Shown here one piece after another: positions 23,024 through 30,857 of a stretch of 34,074 nucleotides of DNA (position 1 is its first letter; every line of letters begins with the position of its first letter). Below the pieces are notes generated by a model. The model was given only the letters and a program-made list of their open reading frames with translations, did no database searches and was not told the DNA's origin. The translations under genes and the position numbers were made by a program. The DNA is from Myxococcales bacterium (GTDB taxonomy: Bacteria; Myxococcota_A; Polyangia; Palsa-1104): contig JAQBQH010000013.1 of the NCBI GenBank assembly GCA_028287105.1, positions 1-34,074 on the forward strand, given 5' to 3'.

Positions 23024-23419
23024 GTGGGTTTGAGGCGATATCGCGTCATGTCTGCGCTGGTGCTCGCGACCCTGTTGGTCGGCGGGCAGCTGGTCAGTCT
23101 CGCGCATTTCGCCGGCACGCCCCACGTCGAGTGCTCCGAGGACGGCGAGCTGATCCACGTCGGCGCCGTCGCCGCGTCGGCGCCGCAGCACACGACGATC
23201 GCGCGCGACCCGGCCGTGCCCGACCCACCGCATCGGCACGAGCACTGCCGCATGGTGTCGATGCGTGCGCCGCTCCTGAGCGGTCCGGCACACAGCCCGG
23301 TCGCACTGCGCTCGTGTGTCAGCCGCGTCTCGACCCACACCCACATCTCCGCGCCACCGCCGCCCATCGCCATCCTTCGGCAAGCGCCGAAGAGCTCCCC
23401 GCCCGCGCGCTCCGTCTGA
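23024..23419 (+). CDS. Small exported Cys/His protein, copy C (unnamed family)
   Basis: A 131-residue protein with export segment (residues 9-30), GQLVSLAH, HVECSEDGE (34-42), HRHEHC (70-75) and APKSSPP (121-127). I chose GTG 23024 because AAGGAG ends six bases before it; in-frame starts at 22988 and 23018 are less well placed. It has an extra Cys98 and a late HTHIS. It lies 57 bases after copy B and 88 bases before the COG0523 gene. The pair probably arose by tandem duplication. Metal-binding at the periplasmic side is inferred from the Cys and His only. Confidence 0.8.
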   Translation: MGLRRYRVMSALVLATLLVGGQLVSLAHFAGTPHVECSEDGELIHVGAVAASAPQHTTIARDPAVPDPPHRHEHCRMVSMRAPLLSGPAHSPVALRSCVSRVSTHTHISAPPPPIAILRQAPKSSPPARSV

Positions 23420-23507
23420 TCCTGCACGCAACTCGATCTGAACACGGACAAGGCACGCCGCGTCTCGACGACGACGGCGGCGGGCCGTCGCATGAGCGAG
23501 GTATGAC

Positions 23508-24467
23508 ATGGAACGCAATGGCAAGACTCCCATCACGGTACTGACCGGATTTCTCGGCTCGGGCAAGACGACGCTGCTCAATCGGATTCTCACCGAGCAA
23601 CACGGCAAGCGCATCGCCGTCATCGAGAACGAGTTCGGCGAAATCGGAATCGACAACGACCTCGTGGTCAACGCCGACGAGGAAATCTTCGAGATGAACA
23701 ACGGGTGCATCTGCTGCACCGTGCGCGGCGATCTGATCCGCATCCTCGGCAACCTGATGCGGCGCAAGAGCGGCTTCGACCATATCCTCATCGAGACCAC
23801 CGGCCTGGCCGACCCGGCGCCGGTGTTGCAGACCTTCTTCGTCGACGACGAGATGGGCGAGCAGCTCAGGCTCGACGCGCTCATCACCCTGGTCGACGCC
23901 AAGCACGTGGCGCTGCATCTCGACGAGAGCACCGAGTGCCAGGAGCAGATCGCGTTCGCCGACGTGATCCTCTTGAACAAGATCGACCTCGTCGCTGCGC
24001 CCGACGTCGAGCAGCTCGAGACGCGCATCCGCAAGATGAACCGCTTCGCCACGCTGCATCGCACCGAGCGCGCCGAGATCGACATCACCAAGCTGCTCGA
24101 CATCGGCGCCTTCGATCTCGACCGCGCCCTCGAGCTGGATCCGAAGTTCCTGCAAGAAGACATGCATGAGCACGACCCGACGGTGACGTCGGTCGGCATC
24201 GAGGTGGCCGGCGAGCTGGACGAGGCCAAGCTGCACAAGTGGATCGGCAAGCTCCTCGCCGAGCGCGGCACCGACATCTTTCGCATGAAGGGGATCCTCG
24301 CCGTGCGCGGGAAACCGGAGCCGGTGGTCTTTCAGGGCGTGCACATGCTGTTCGAGTCGCAGGCTGGAAAACCGTGGGGCCGCGGCCTGCGCTCCAGTCG
24401 GCTCGTGTTCATCGGACGCAACCTCGATCGCGCCGAGCTGAGCGCGGCGGTGCGGTCGTGCTCGTAA
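23508..24467 (+). CDS. COG0523-family G3E GTPase, putative zinc metallochaperone
   Basis: A 319-residue GTPase of the COG0523 group, often labelled CobW. Motifs in order: Walker [10 protein letters not shown] (14-22), the metal motif GCICC (66-70), Walker B region ETTGLADP (96-103), base-recognition NKID (157-160) and the C-terminal CobW_C domain with FRMKGILAV and VVFQGVH. Related proteins (ZNG1, ZigA, YeiR) deliver zinc to target enzymes when zinc is scarce, and many are Zur-regulated. No cobalamin biosynthesis gene is nearby, so a B12 role is unlikely. The WD40 start overlaps its last codons. Confidence 0.93.
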   Translation: MERNGKTPITVLTGFLGSGKTTLLNRILTEQHGKRIAVIENEFGEIGIDNDLVVNADEEIFEMNNGCICCTVRGDLIRILGNLMRRKSGFDHILIETTGLADPAPVLQTFFVDDEMGEQLRLDALITLVDAKHVALHLDESTECQEQIAFADVILLNKIDLVAAPDVEQLETRIRKMNRFATLHRTERAEIDITKLLDIGAFDLDRALELDPKFLQEDMHEHDPTVTSVGIEVAGELDEAKLHKWIGKLLAERGTDIFRMKGILAVRGKPEPVVFQGVHMLFESQAGKPWGRGLRSSRLVFIGRNLDRAELSAAVRSCS

Positions 24468-25471
24468 AGGGCGCCGGCTCTTCGGAGACGTGGGTCGCGC
24501 TGTTGCCGGACTTCGCGCAGGCGCTGGCGTGGGCGCCCGACGGTCACGCGCTCGCCGTCGCCACGCTGGCGGGGCCGGTCTTCCTGCTCGACGCCGAACG
24601 GGGCGAACGCCTCGCCGCCGCCGCCGGACATGGCGGCGGTGCGCTGGCGGTCGCGTGGTCGCCCGACGGCACACAGCTCGCGTCGGGGGGCCAGGACGGC
24701 CGCGTGCAACTCTTCGACCGCAGCGGACGCCGCCAGGCGGAGCTGGAAGCGAGCACCGGATGGGTCACGCACCTCGCCTGGTCACCAACGGGCGAGTGCG
24801 TGGCGGCCGCGGCAGGCAAGAAGCTGCGCGTCTGGTCGCGCGCGGGCGAGCTGGTCACCGACGTCGACGGCTACGAGAGCACCATCACCGGCCTGTTCTG
24901 GCTGCCCGGCACCGAGCAGCTCGTCACCAGCTGCTATGGCGGCCTGCAGTTCGTCACCATCGGCAAACCGGAGTGGGTGCGCCGTCTCGATTGGAAGGGA
25001 TCGATCCTGGTGGCGAAGCCGAGCCCCAAGGGACGCTTCATCGCCACCGGCAATCAAGACGCGACCGTGCACGTGTGGGAGACCTCGAGCGGCAAGGATC
25101 TGCAAATGAGCGGCTATGCGTGGAAGGTGCGCGAGCTGGCCTGGTGCGAGGCGGCGCCGCTTCTGGCGACGGCCGGCGCGCCATCCATCACCGTGTGGGA
25201 CTTCGGCGGCAAGGGTCCCGCGGGCAAGCCGCCGACCGAGCTGAGCGGCCACGAGGAGCGCATCACCGATCTGGCCTTCCTGCCGGGGAGCGAGCGTCTC
25301 GTCTCCGTCGGTGTGGATTGCGCGCTGCGCGTCTGGCAGCGCCGCGGCAAATGGAAGTGCATACGCCACCTCGAGGCCGCCACGCCGCTGCACAGGCTCG
25401 CGGTGAGTCACGATGGGCGGCGCGTGGCCGCTTCCGGCGACGACGGCCGGCTGACCTCGTGGAAGCTGTAG
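24458..25471 (+). CDS. WD40-repeat beta-propeller protein, copy 2
   Basis: A 337-residue WD40 protein, nearly the same length as copy 1 at 13041. Blades show [90 protein letters not shown] and ALRVWQRRG. It starts at GTG 24458, inside the last ten bases of the GTPase gene, so the two are translationally coupled. WD40 genes beside COG0523 genes occur in other proteobacteria as I recall. A role as a scaffold for the GTPase or its client is inferred. Confidence 0.9.
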   Translation: MLVKGAGSSETWVALLPDFAQALAWAPDGHALAVATLAGPVFLLDAERGERLAAAAGHGGGALAVAWSPDGTQLASGGQDGRVQLFDRSGRRQAELEASTGWVTHLAWSPTGECVAAAAGKKLRVWSRAGELVTDVDGYESTITGLFWLPGTEQLVTSCYGGLQFVTIGKPEWVRRLDWKGSILVAKPSPKGRFIATGNQDATVHVWETSSGKDLQMSGYAWKVRELAWCEAAPLLATAGAPSITVWDFGGKGPAGKPPTELSGHEERITDLAFLPGSERLVSVGVDCALRVWQRRGKWKCIRHLEAATPLHRLAVSHDGRRVAASGDDGRLTSWKL

Positions 25472-25480
25472 GAGATGGCC

Positions 25481-26035
25481 ATGCACATCCTACGTCACGC
25501 CGATCTCGGTGGCCGTCCGATTGTCCTGTTTGGCCACACGCCGCAGCCGGGACGGCCGCTGGTCGACGTCTTCAGCCTGCCCCCGGCGCGCGCGGCGACG
25601 ATGCCGCTCACCGACGGCGAGCTTCGTCGCGGGCTGGTCGTCGTCTCGACGCTGCCGAACATCCAGCGGCACGCGTGCGTCGCGCAGATCGTGGAGCTCG
25701 AAGAAAAGTGCGCGCATCGCTTCCCCGAGGTGCGCATCGCTCATGTCTCGCAAGACGACGCGATCCACTGGCGCGAGGTCGACCGCTACCACCCGGGCAT
25801 CGGCGCCGCCTCGTACACGCTCGACGGCGCGAGCGAATCGAGCCGCGTCAGCTTCACCTGGGGATTCGGCGTCGGTGTGCTCGGCCACCAGCGCATCGCG
25901 CACGGGCTGTTCGCGCTGCGCGAGGGCGTGTTCATCGCCGCCGAGATCCCGTTCGACCAGATGCACGCGCCCGACATCGGCGGCTTTCTCGGCGCGCTCG
26001 ACACGGCGCTCGCGGAGGTGCGGCCATGCGAGTAG
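25481..26035 (+). CDS. Thiol-peroxidase-like (peroxiredoxin-fold) protein with altered active site
   Basis: A 184-residue protein whose layout follows bacterial Tpx: RGLVVVSTLPNIQRHACVAQ at the peroxidatic region, then FPEVRIAHVSQDDAIHW, WGFGVGVLGHQRIAHGLFAL and a closing GVFIAAEIPFDQM. Cys66 sits at the peroxidatic position, but the usual TPxC Thr is replaced (RHAC), and the second Cys (Cys77) is not at the usual resolving place. It may be a thiol-based chaperone or sensor rather than a peroxidase. ATG 25481 is preferred over 25475 because AGGAG lies six bases before it. It follows the WD40 stop at once and overlaps the CDF start. Confidence 0.7.
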   Translation: MHILRHADLGGRPIVLFGHTPQPGRPLVDVFSLPPARAATMPLTDGELRRGLVVVSTLPNIQRHACVAQIVELEEKCAHRFPEVRIAHVSQDDAIHWREVDRYHPGIGAASYTLDGASESSRVSFTWGFGVGVLGHQRIAHGLFALREGVFIAAEIPFDQMHAPDIGGFLGALDTALAEVRPCE

Positions 26036-26946
26036 AGCCGAGGCTCTGTCATGCGCTCGCCAACGAGGCGGCGAGCGCGCGCATCGAGCGGCAGCTGCAT
26101 TGGGTGGTGGCGCTGACGACGGTGACGATGTTCGGCGAGCTGGCCATGGGCCTCTACTCGGGATCACTCGCGCTCGTCGCCGAGGGCTGGCACATGGCGT
26201 GCCATGCCGGCGCGCTCGGCTTGTCGGCGGCGGCGTGCTGGTTCGCGCGAACGCGCGCGCGCAACGCCGCATTCACCTTCGGCACCGGCAAGGTGCACGC
26301 GCTCGCCGGCTACACCAACGCCATCGTCCTGCTCGGTGTGGCCATCTTCACCATCGTCGAGGCGGCGCGGCGGCTGGCGGCGCCGGTCGCGATCGACGTG
26401 CGCGACGCCCTGCCGGTCGCGATCGTCGGCCTCATCGTCAACGCGGCCTGCGTCGGCCTCTTGCATCAGCACGAGGAGCACGAGGACCACAACCACGACC
26501 ACGACCACAACCACAACGTCCGGGCCGCCTACCTGCACGTGCTCGGCGACCTCTTGACCAGCGTCGCGGCGATCGTGGCGCTCCTGGGAACGCGCTTCGC
26601 GCGGCTACCCGCGCTCGATCCATTGATGGCCATCGTGTCGAGCGTGGTGGTCTTGCGCTGGGGCGTGGCGCTATGCCGCGGCTCGAGCCGCCAGCTCCTC
26701 GACGTATTGTCCTCGACAGAGCACGCCGACGCCATCCGCCGCTCGATCGAATCGATCGACGATACGCGCGTCGTCGACCTGCACCTGTGGGCGATCGGTC
26801 CACGACAGCACGGCTGCATCGTTTCGATCGAGACCTCGCAAGCGCATCCGCTCGACCGCTACCGCGGCGCCATCCGCGCCGTGCTGTCCGTCGAGCACCT
26901 GACCATCGAGGTGGCGCGATGCGACACGCCCAGCAACCGGTCGTAG
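26026..26946 (+). CDS. DmeF-like cation diffusion facilitator
   Basis: A 306-residue CDF transporter with six membrane helices and a cytoplasmic domain. Helix 2 has HMACH (56-60), helix 5 has HVLGD (171-175), and the loop between helices 4 and 5 is His-rich (residues 148-164, alternating His/Asp/Asn). The FGTGK, GWHMAxHAGAL and AYLHVLGDLLTS blocks match the DmeF group, which exports cobalt, nickel or zinc in exchange for protons. Helix 2 carries HxxxH where zinc CDFs usually have (H/D)xxxD. Its ATG overlaps the end of the Tpx-like gene by ten bases, with GGAGG upstream. Confidence 0.93.
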   Translation: MRVEPRLCHALANEAASARIERQLHWVVALTTVTMFGELAMGLYSGSLALVAEGWHMACHAGALGLSAAACWFARTRARNAAFTFGTGKVHALAGYTNAIVLLGVAIFTIVEAARRLAAPVAIDVRDALPVAIVGLIVNAACVGLLHQHEEHEDHNHDHDHNHNVRAAYLHVLGDLLTSVAAIVALLGTRFARLPALDPLMAIVSSVVVLRWGVALCRGSSRQLLDVLSSTEHADAIRRSIESIDDTRVVDLHLWAIGPRQHGCIVSIETSQAHPLDRYRGAIRAVLSVEHLTIEVARCDTPSNRS

Positions 26947-27086
26947 CGGTGGTGGTCGATCCCGAGCCGGCGCGTGATGCGCCCCGGTGTTGGGTCTGCA
27001 GCGCGATCGTCGGCAAGGACGAGCCGACGATTGCGCCGACCGTCTGTGCGCGTTGTTACGAGGCGCTGGTGGCCTGGTGGCGATGA
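26919..27086 (+). CDS. 55-residue zinc-ribbon protein
   Basis: A 55-residue frame with CWVC (24-27) and CARC (43-46), a CxxC-x15-CxxC zinc-ribbon pattern, and an aromatic end AWWR. It starts at an ATG inside the last 28 bases of the CDF gene, in another frame. This tight overlap and the position in the operon support translation. It may bind or buffer metal or act as a small regulator. I recognise no family. Confidence 0.6.
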   Translation: MRHAQQPVVAVVVDPEPARDAPRCWVCSAIVGKDEPTIAPTVCARCYEALVAWWR

Positions 27087-27114
27087 CCTCGGCGCGCGGA
27101 AACGGGGAGGATTC

Positions 27115-27372
27115 ATGCACTCGTTAGCGAGTTGGGGCATTGGCCTCCTGCTCGGAATCGGCACAGGACGAGAAGCGGCTACACGTCGGGTAAACGCGCT
27201 CGTCGCGATCGTCGACGAGCTCCGTCGCGATAAGGCCCATCACGCCGCCACCGCCAGCGCCTGCACGCGAACCACACGACGGCGAGCGCGCGCGACAGTT
27301 GGAGAGCGGCCACCGCTCGAGGCAAGCGCAGGAGCAGCTCGGCGTGTCTGTCGATTAGTTCTTCAGCGATAG
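27115..27372 (+). CDS. Small membrane protein (possible late frameshift)
   Basis: An ATG with GGGGAGG upstream starts MHSLASWGIGLLLGIGTGRE, one short hydrophobic segment followed by a polar helix (RRVNALVAIVDELRRDKAHH). After about residue 47 the annotated frame turns Arg/Thr-rich and ends at 27372. Another frame gives a more natural end (REPHDGERARQLESG, then EQLGVSVD and a stop at 27356-27358). A one-base frameshift near 27250-27265 is therefore likely. It would be the last gene of the COG0523 operon. It overlaps the end of the convergent haem lipoprotein gene. Confidence 0.5.
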   Translation: MHSLASWGIGLLLGIGTGREAATRRVNALVAIVDELRRDKAHHAATASACTRTTRRRARATVGERPPLEASAGAARRVCRLVLQR

Positions 27373-30114
27373 GCAGGTCGCGGATGCGGTGGTCGGTATC
27401 CCCTCGTGTTGAGGCCCCTGCGTCACCGTGAGGTGCCAGCCGGTCTGCGGGTCATTATGGATTTTCGCCGAGGCGCTGGTGAAGTTGGCGCCCCAGGTCG
27501 ACCAGTCTCCGCTGATGCCGTCGATATAGCAGATGGTGTCCGCCACATCCTTCGCCGGAACGAGCAGGACGTCGCTGCTCGTTTTCACGCTGTGGGCGTT
27601 CGGATAGTAGTGTGCGCTCGCCTGCCAGTTGGCGCACGCGTTCCGCCACGCCTGCGCCCCGAACACCTGCTGGCTTCCTCCGTTCTCGTGATTCTGGAAG
27701 AGAATGGTCGCGCCGCCCTTGTCCACGACGCGCAGGTCGCCGGCTGTTTTCGCGCTTCGGGCAACGTTGCCGAGGAAGCCACCCAGAATGGCCGCGCTCG
27801 CTCCTTGCACACTGTCGATCGTCGTCGACAACGGGGCGCTGGCGCCGGTCGGGTCGCCGATCTTGAAACCGGCGTTTCCGCACTGTGCAACGTCCGGAAC
27901 GGAATCGATCTGATCGAACGCGATGGCCTCGATCTTTCCAAACGGCCACCCGGGAGGCGGAGGACTGTTGTTGTTGTTCTGAATATCCGTCGCATCCACG
28001 CCCCACGCGAGCGTCCACTGGGGCGGGTTGCCCTCTGCATACAGTCGCAGATAGCTCCCGTGGAAGCTCGACGGCGGCGCCCAGGGCGCAGCGGTATTGA
28101 TCATCTCCGCCGAATCGACGGTGGGATCCCATGGAGAGGTCTGATAGAGGGGACCGTGTAATTCAGTGAAGTAGTAGAACCCGAGCCTGCCGCCCGGGTT
28201 GCCGAGAGGCTGCTTCCCGGTGTGCTGCCACGGATTGTCACCACCATTCGGATCGGGACCAGGGATCGAGAAGGACGGCGGAGGGCAGGTGTCCCCGACC
28301 GCGAGGAGCTGGGAATTGCATCCCTCTTCGGGCGTACCGTTCATGAGGTTCTGCGCACAGGTTCGCATGTCTTTTGCGCTGGTGTTGTTCGCGGGGTTGT
28401 CCGTGAAGTTCAAACCAGCCACCATCCAAACCGGTGAGCTTACGCCCAGCGCGAAATGGCCGTGCTTCCATTTCGTCGTCTGTTGGTTCTCGACGAACGC
28501 GCTGCCCTGCTCTGGATTGGTCGCGACGAGCCCCATCTCGACGGCCGTTCCTTGACCCATGCTCCAATTGCCGCTGGCTTGGCTGTAGGCGAGGCGGTGG
28601 CAATTCGTACATAGATTGCCCTTCTTGGTCACGGACCAGCTTCGCCACGACTGAAAATTCAGCCCCGTGAAGCTATATGGCAGCGTGCCGTTCCACGCCC
28701 CGCCTATTTCCGCATCGAGAGTGCCCGGCAGAAAGTTCGGATCCGCTTTGGGCTGATTCGGATTGTACGGGTTGAACGCGTTCGTCAGATCGTTCTCGAA
28801 GGGCCACACCTGTCCGAGCTGAGCGAGATAGGGCGAACGGATGAAGGGTCCGCTGTCGTGGCAGCTGCCGCATTGGATGCCTGCGGTTGACGACGGGGTG
28901 AGCCAGTACGACGTGTCTCCGCTCGTGGGTGCCGGCGCCGAGTGCAAAAGCCCCTGCCCGGTGCCGGCGAGCGCCTGGTAGAAGCAGGTCGCGCCGGTGT
29001 TCGAGTTGTACTGGATGACCGCGACGTCGGAGTAGAACCCTTTGGGATTCTGAAGCTGGGCTGAGTTGGGCCCATTGGCGAGTGTCGCTTCCTTGCGGCA
29101 GTGGGCAACGATGTAGACGCCGTCGGTGCCGTCGGTGCCGTCGCCGCGGTGCAGGACATGGAAACGGCTTCCAGGATCGCACTTGCCGTTGAGGACGTTG
29201 GGGGCGGCGCACTTGTCGTTGACTGAGTCCCATGTGTCGCCATAGCGGTCCATGACGTCGGTGGACTTGCCGTCGTCGCAATCGAAGTCGGGGACGGTCA
29301 CGCCCCCCATCGCCTTGTCGCACCTGACCGCGTAGTCCTTGAGCGTCTCGTCTCCCGACCGGCACGGCCGCTCACCGATGGTGAAGCTCAACGGGATCTG
29401 AGGCGGACGGGGACGACAGTCGACCGGGGCGGTGTCGCTGCCGACGCACTTGCCTGCACAGCACACTCCGCCCGTCCTGCACGAAGTAGCGTTTGGCTTG
29501 ACGGGATAAGCGCAGACGGCGTTGCGCTGGCAGACGGCCTCGCGGCAGGGATCCGGCGACATGCACGCCCCGGTGGCGCAGAGCTGCTGCACATAGACGG
29601 CCACGATGCCGGAGCGATCGGTCACGATGGTGGCCGTGTCGCGACTGACGGTGACGGGCAGGAGATGCCAGGTCTCGGCGCCGTCGGGCAAGACCGCGGC
29701 GATCAGCGGGCCGAGCGCCGGGTCGGGCGCAGCCACCTCGAGCGTCACGGGGACGGTGAAGATCGTGCGGGGTGGCGTGACCTCGAGCATCGTCCCGGGA
29801 GCGACGAGCTTCAAGTTGCTTGGCAACGAGGACCGAGCCGCCAGCTGTGTGGCGCGCGCAGGGACGCCCATACCGACGACGGCTCCGGCGCGGACTGCTC
29901 CGCTCGGCACGTCGAGGGTCATCCCCGCGGTCGGCCCCGAGCCCGTCAGCGTGTAGCCCGGCGATGGGCCATCGATGGTGCACATCCCCGCGCCGTCGAC
30001 GGCCGTGGCGTTGCCGATGACCCGCTTCTTCCCGTCCGGACCGTCGCCCGTCGCAGCGCACCCACTGAGCGCCACGAGAAGCACAACGGCCGCGCGCGAC
30101 CGTGAATATCTCAT
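27355..30114 (-). CDS. Large secreted lipoprotein with two c-type haem motifs
   Basis: A 919-residue lipoprotein. GGAGG precedes ATG 30114, and the signal peptide ends in LVALSGC. Regions: a beta-sandwich-like part (about 35-170), a Cys-rich segment of the type seen in myxobacterial surface proteins (CATGACMSPDPCREAVCQ to VDCRP), and a long C-terminal domain with two haem-attachment motifs, CGSCHDSG (about residue 415) and CTNCHRLA (about 501). The haem motifs imply an exported dihaem cytochrome-like protein. No redox partner is nearby. Its substrate is unknown. Tandem palindromes lie upstream. Confidence 0.85.
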   Translation of the reverse strand: MRYSRSRAAVVLLVALSGCAATGDGPDGKKRVIGNATAVDGAGMCTIDGPSPGYTLTGSGPTAGMTLDVPSGAVRAGAVVGMGVPARATQLAARSSLPSNLKLVAPGTMLEVTPPRTIFTVPVTLEVAAPDPALGPLIAAVLPDGAETWHLLPVTVSRDTATIVTDRSGIVAVYVQQLCATGACMSPDPCREAVCQRNAVCAYPVKPNATSCRTGGVCCAGKCVGSDTAPVDCRPRPPQIPLSFTIGERPCRSGDETLKDYAVRCDKAMGGVTVPDFDCDDGKSTDVMDRYGDTWDSVNDKCAAPNVLNGKCDPGSRFHVLHRGDGTDGTDGVYIVAHCRKEATLANGPNSAQLQNPKGFYSDVAVIQYNSNTGATCFYQALAGTGQGLLHSAPAPTSGDTSYWLTPSSTAGIQCGSCHDSGPFIRSPYLAQLGQVWPFENDLTNAFNPYNPNQPKADPNFLPGTLDAEIGGAWNGTLPYSFTGLNFQSWRSWSVTKKGNLCTNCHRLAYSQASGNWSMGQGTAVEMGLVATNPEQGSAFVENQQTTKWKHGHFALGVSSPVWMVAGLNFTDNPANNTSAKDMRTCAQNLMNGTPEEGCNSQLLAVGDTCPPPSFSIPGPDPNGGDNPWQHTGKQPLGNPGGRLGFYYFTELHGPLYQTSPWDPTVDSAEMINTAAPWAPPSSFHGSYLRLYAEGNPPQWTLAWGVDATDIQNNNNSPPPPGWPFGKIEAIAFDQIDSVPDVAQCGNAGFKIGDPTGASAPLSTTIDSVQGASAAILGGFLGNVARSAKTAGDLRVVDKGGATILFQNHENGGSQQVFGAQAWRNACANWQASAHYYPNAHSVKTSSDVLLVPAKDVADTICYIDGISGDWSTWGANFTSASAKIHNDPQTGWHLTVTQGPQHEGIPTTASATCLSLKN

Positions 30115-30191
30115 GAGAGCCTCCCCGGCGCGCTCGGTAGCAACCGTCGTGCCTGGTGCCGCGGGAGTTTCGCCCAGCACTTCCGCCGTCC

Positions 30192-30235
30192 TGTGTCGGC
30201 ACAATCTGCACCGCTGTGTCGCTTGTGTCGGCACA
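30192..30235. promoter_or_regulatory. Paired TGTGTCGGCACA elements
   Basis: TGTGTCGGCACA occurs at 30192-30203 and again at 30224-30235, and a shorter TGTGTCG lies at 30215-30221. Each 12-mer is a near palindrome (TGTG-N4-CACA). The start-to-start distance of 32 bp is about three helical turns, so bound dimers would face the same side. They lie 78-121 bases upstream of the haem lipoprotein and 115 or more upstream of the divergent small lipoprotein. Confidence 0.5.
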
Positions 30236-30338
30236 GTGCCATGATGGGGACTGACCACGCCGCGCCCGACGAGAATACGACCAACGAGGCTCTATCTTCG
30301 GCTCGCGCGCTGGCGATACGCGCCATCTGGATTGACCA

Positions 30339-30344
30339 TATAAT
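30339..30344 (+). promoter_or_regulatory. Possible -10 element for a leaderless GTG start
   Basis: A perfect TATAAT ends seven bases before the GTG start at 30351. If used, transcription would begin at or next to the start codon. No good -35 is present at 17 bases; TTGACC lies too close (30332-30337). Confidence 0.35.
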
Positions 30345-30350
30345 CCCGTC

Positions 30351-30848
30351 GTGCGCAGAACGAACAAGGACTGGCATATCGTCGTCTTGCTGGCGATCGG
30401 GTGCACTCCGTTCGTCGCGGTCAAGCCGTCGACGCCCACGGACGGCGTCGGCGTCACGTTCTGTGGCTCGTCCGCGACGTCGCCCGAGTCGGTGATGAAG
30501 TCGCTCGAGCCGCCGACGAACCTACCGCCCGAAGTCGGCGGCTCGGCGGGCCTGCCCGAGCAGAAGGAACTGCGAGTCTGCCTCAAGCTCGAGAATCGGG
30601 GAGACAAACCGGCGCGTCTGACCCGCAGCCGGGTGCGGCTGCGCTGCCCACACGAGACCGATTCCTGGGAATACGATCGCGACGACGAGGAGGTGATCGC
30701 GCATCCCGGCGAAACGCGCGAGCTGCACATCGCCTTCCGCTACAGCCCGCTGCCGGCGGGCGAAGACGTACAGCTCCTCTTCGACGGCGCGCTCATGGTC
30801 GGCGGCCGGCCAGCCAAGATCGCGCCCATGGTGCTCAGGAAACAGTGA
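30351..30848 (+). CDS. Small putative lipoprotein
   Basis: A 165-residue protein with a short signal peptide ending in LLAIGC. It has a Pro/Ser-rich start, then a beta-sandwich-like domain: ELRVCLKLENRGDKPARLTR, LRCPHETDSWEY, PGETRELHIAFRYSPLPAGE and VQLLFDGALMVGG. The LENRGDKP pattern is typical of immunoglobulin-like accessory domains. No known family is assigned. It starts with GTG and has no visible ribosome binding site. It is divergent from the haem lipoprotein gene. Confidence 0.72.
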   Translation: MRRTNKDWHIVVLLAIGCTPFVAVKPSTPTDGVGVTFCGSSATSPESVMKSLEPPTNLPPEVGGSAGLPEQKELRVCLKLENRGDKPARLTRSRVRLRCPHETDSWEYDRDDEEVIAHPGETRELHIAFRYSPLPAGEDVQLLFDGALMVGGRPAKIAPMVLRKQ

Positions 30849-30857
30849 CGTGGTCGT

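Noticed and set aside
23508-24467. Assignment of the GTPase to cobalamin biosynthesis (CobW)
   Set aside because: No cobalamin gene is present, and the GCICC motif with Fur, CDF and receptor neighbours fits the zinc-linked COG0523 group better.
22805-24674. Long minus-strand frames of 450-490 codons opposite the COG0523 region
   Set aside because: They are antisense to three genes with clear motifs on the plus strand and have no recognisable domain or ribosome binding site.
26460-26520. The His/Asp repeat as a simple-sequence repeat or CRISPR-like element
   Set aside because: The CAC/AAC/GAC triplets encode the His-rich cytoplasmic loop of the CDF transporter, which is normal for that family.
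29372-30730. A 452-codon minus-strand frame across the haem lipoprotein start
   Set aside because: It overlaps the lipoprotein gene in another frame of the same strand and crosses the divergent promoter; it has no protein family features.
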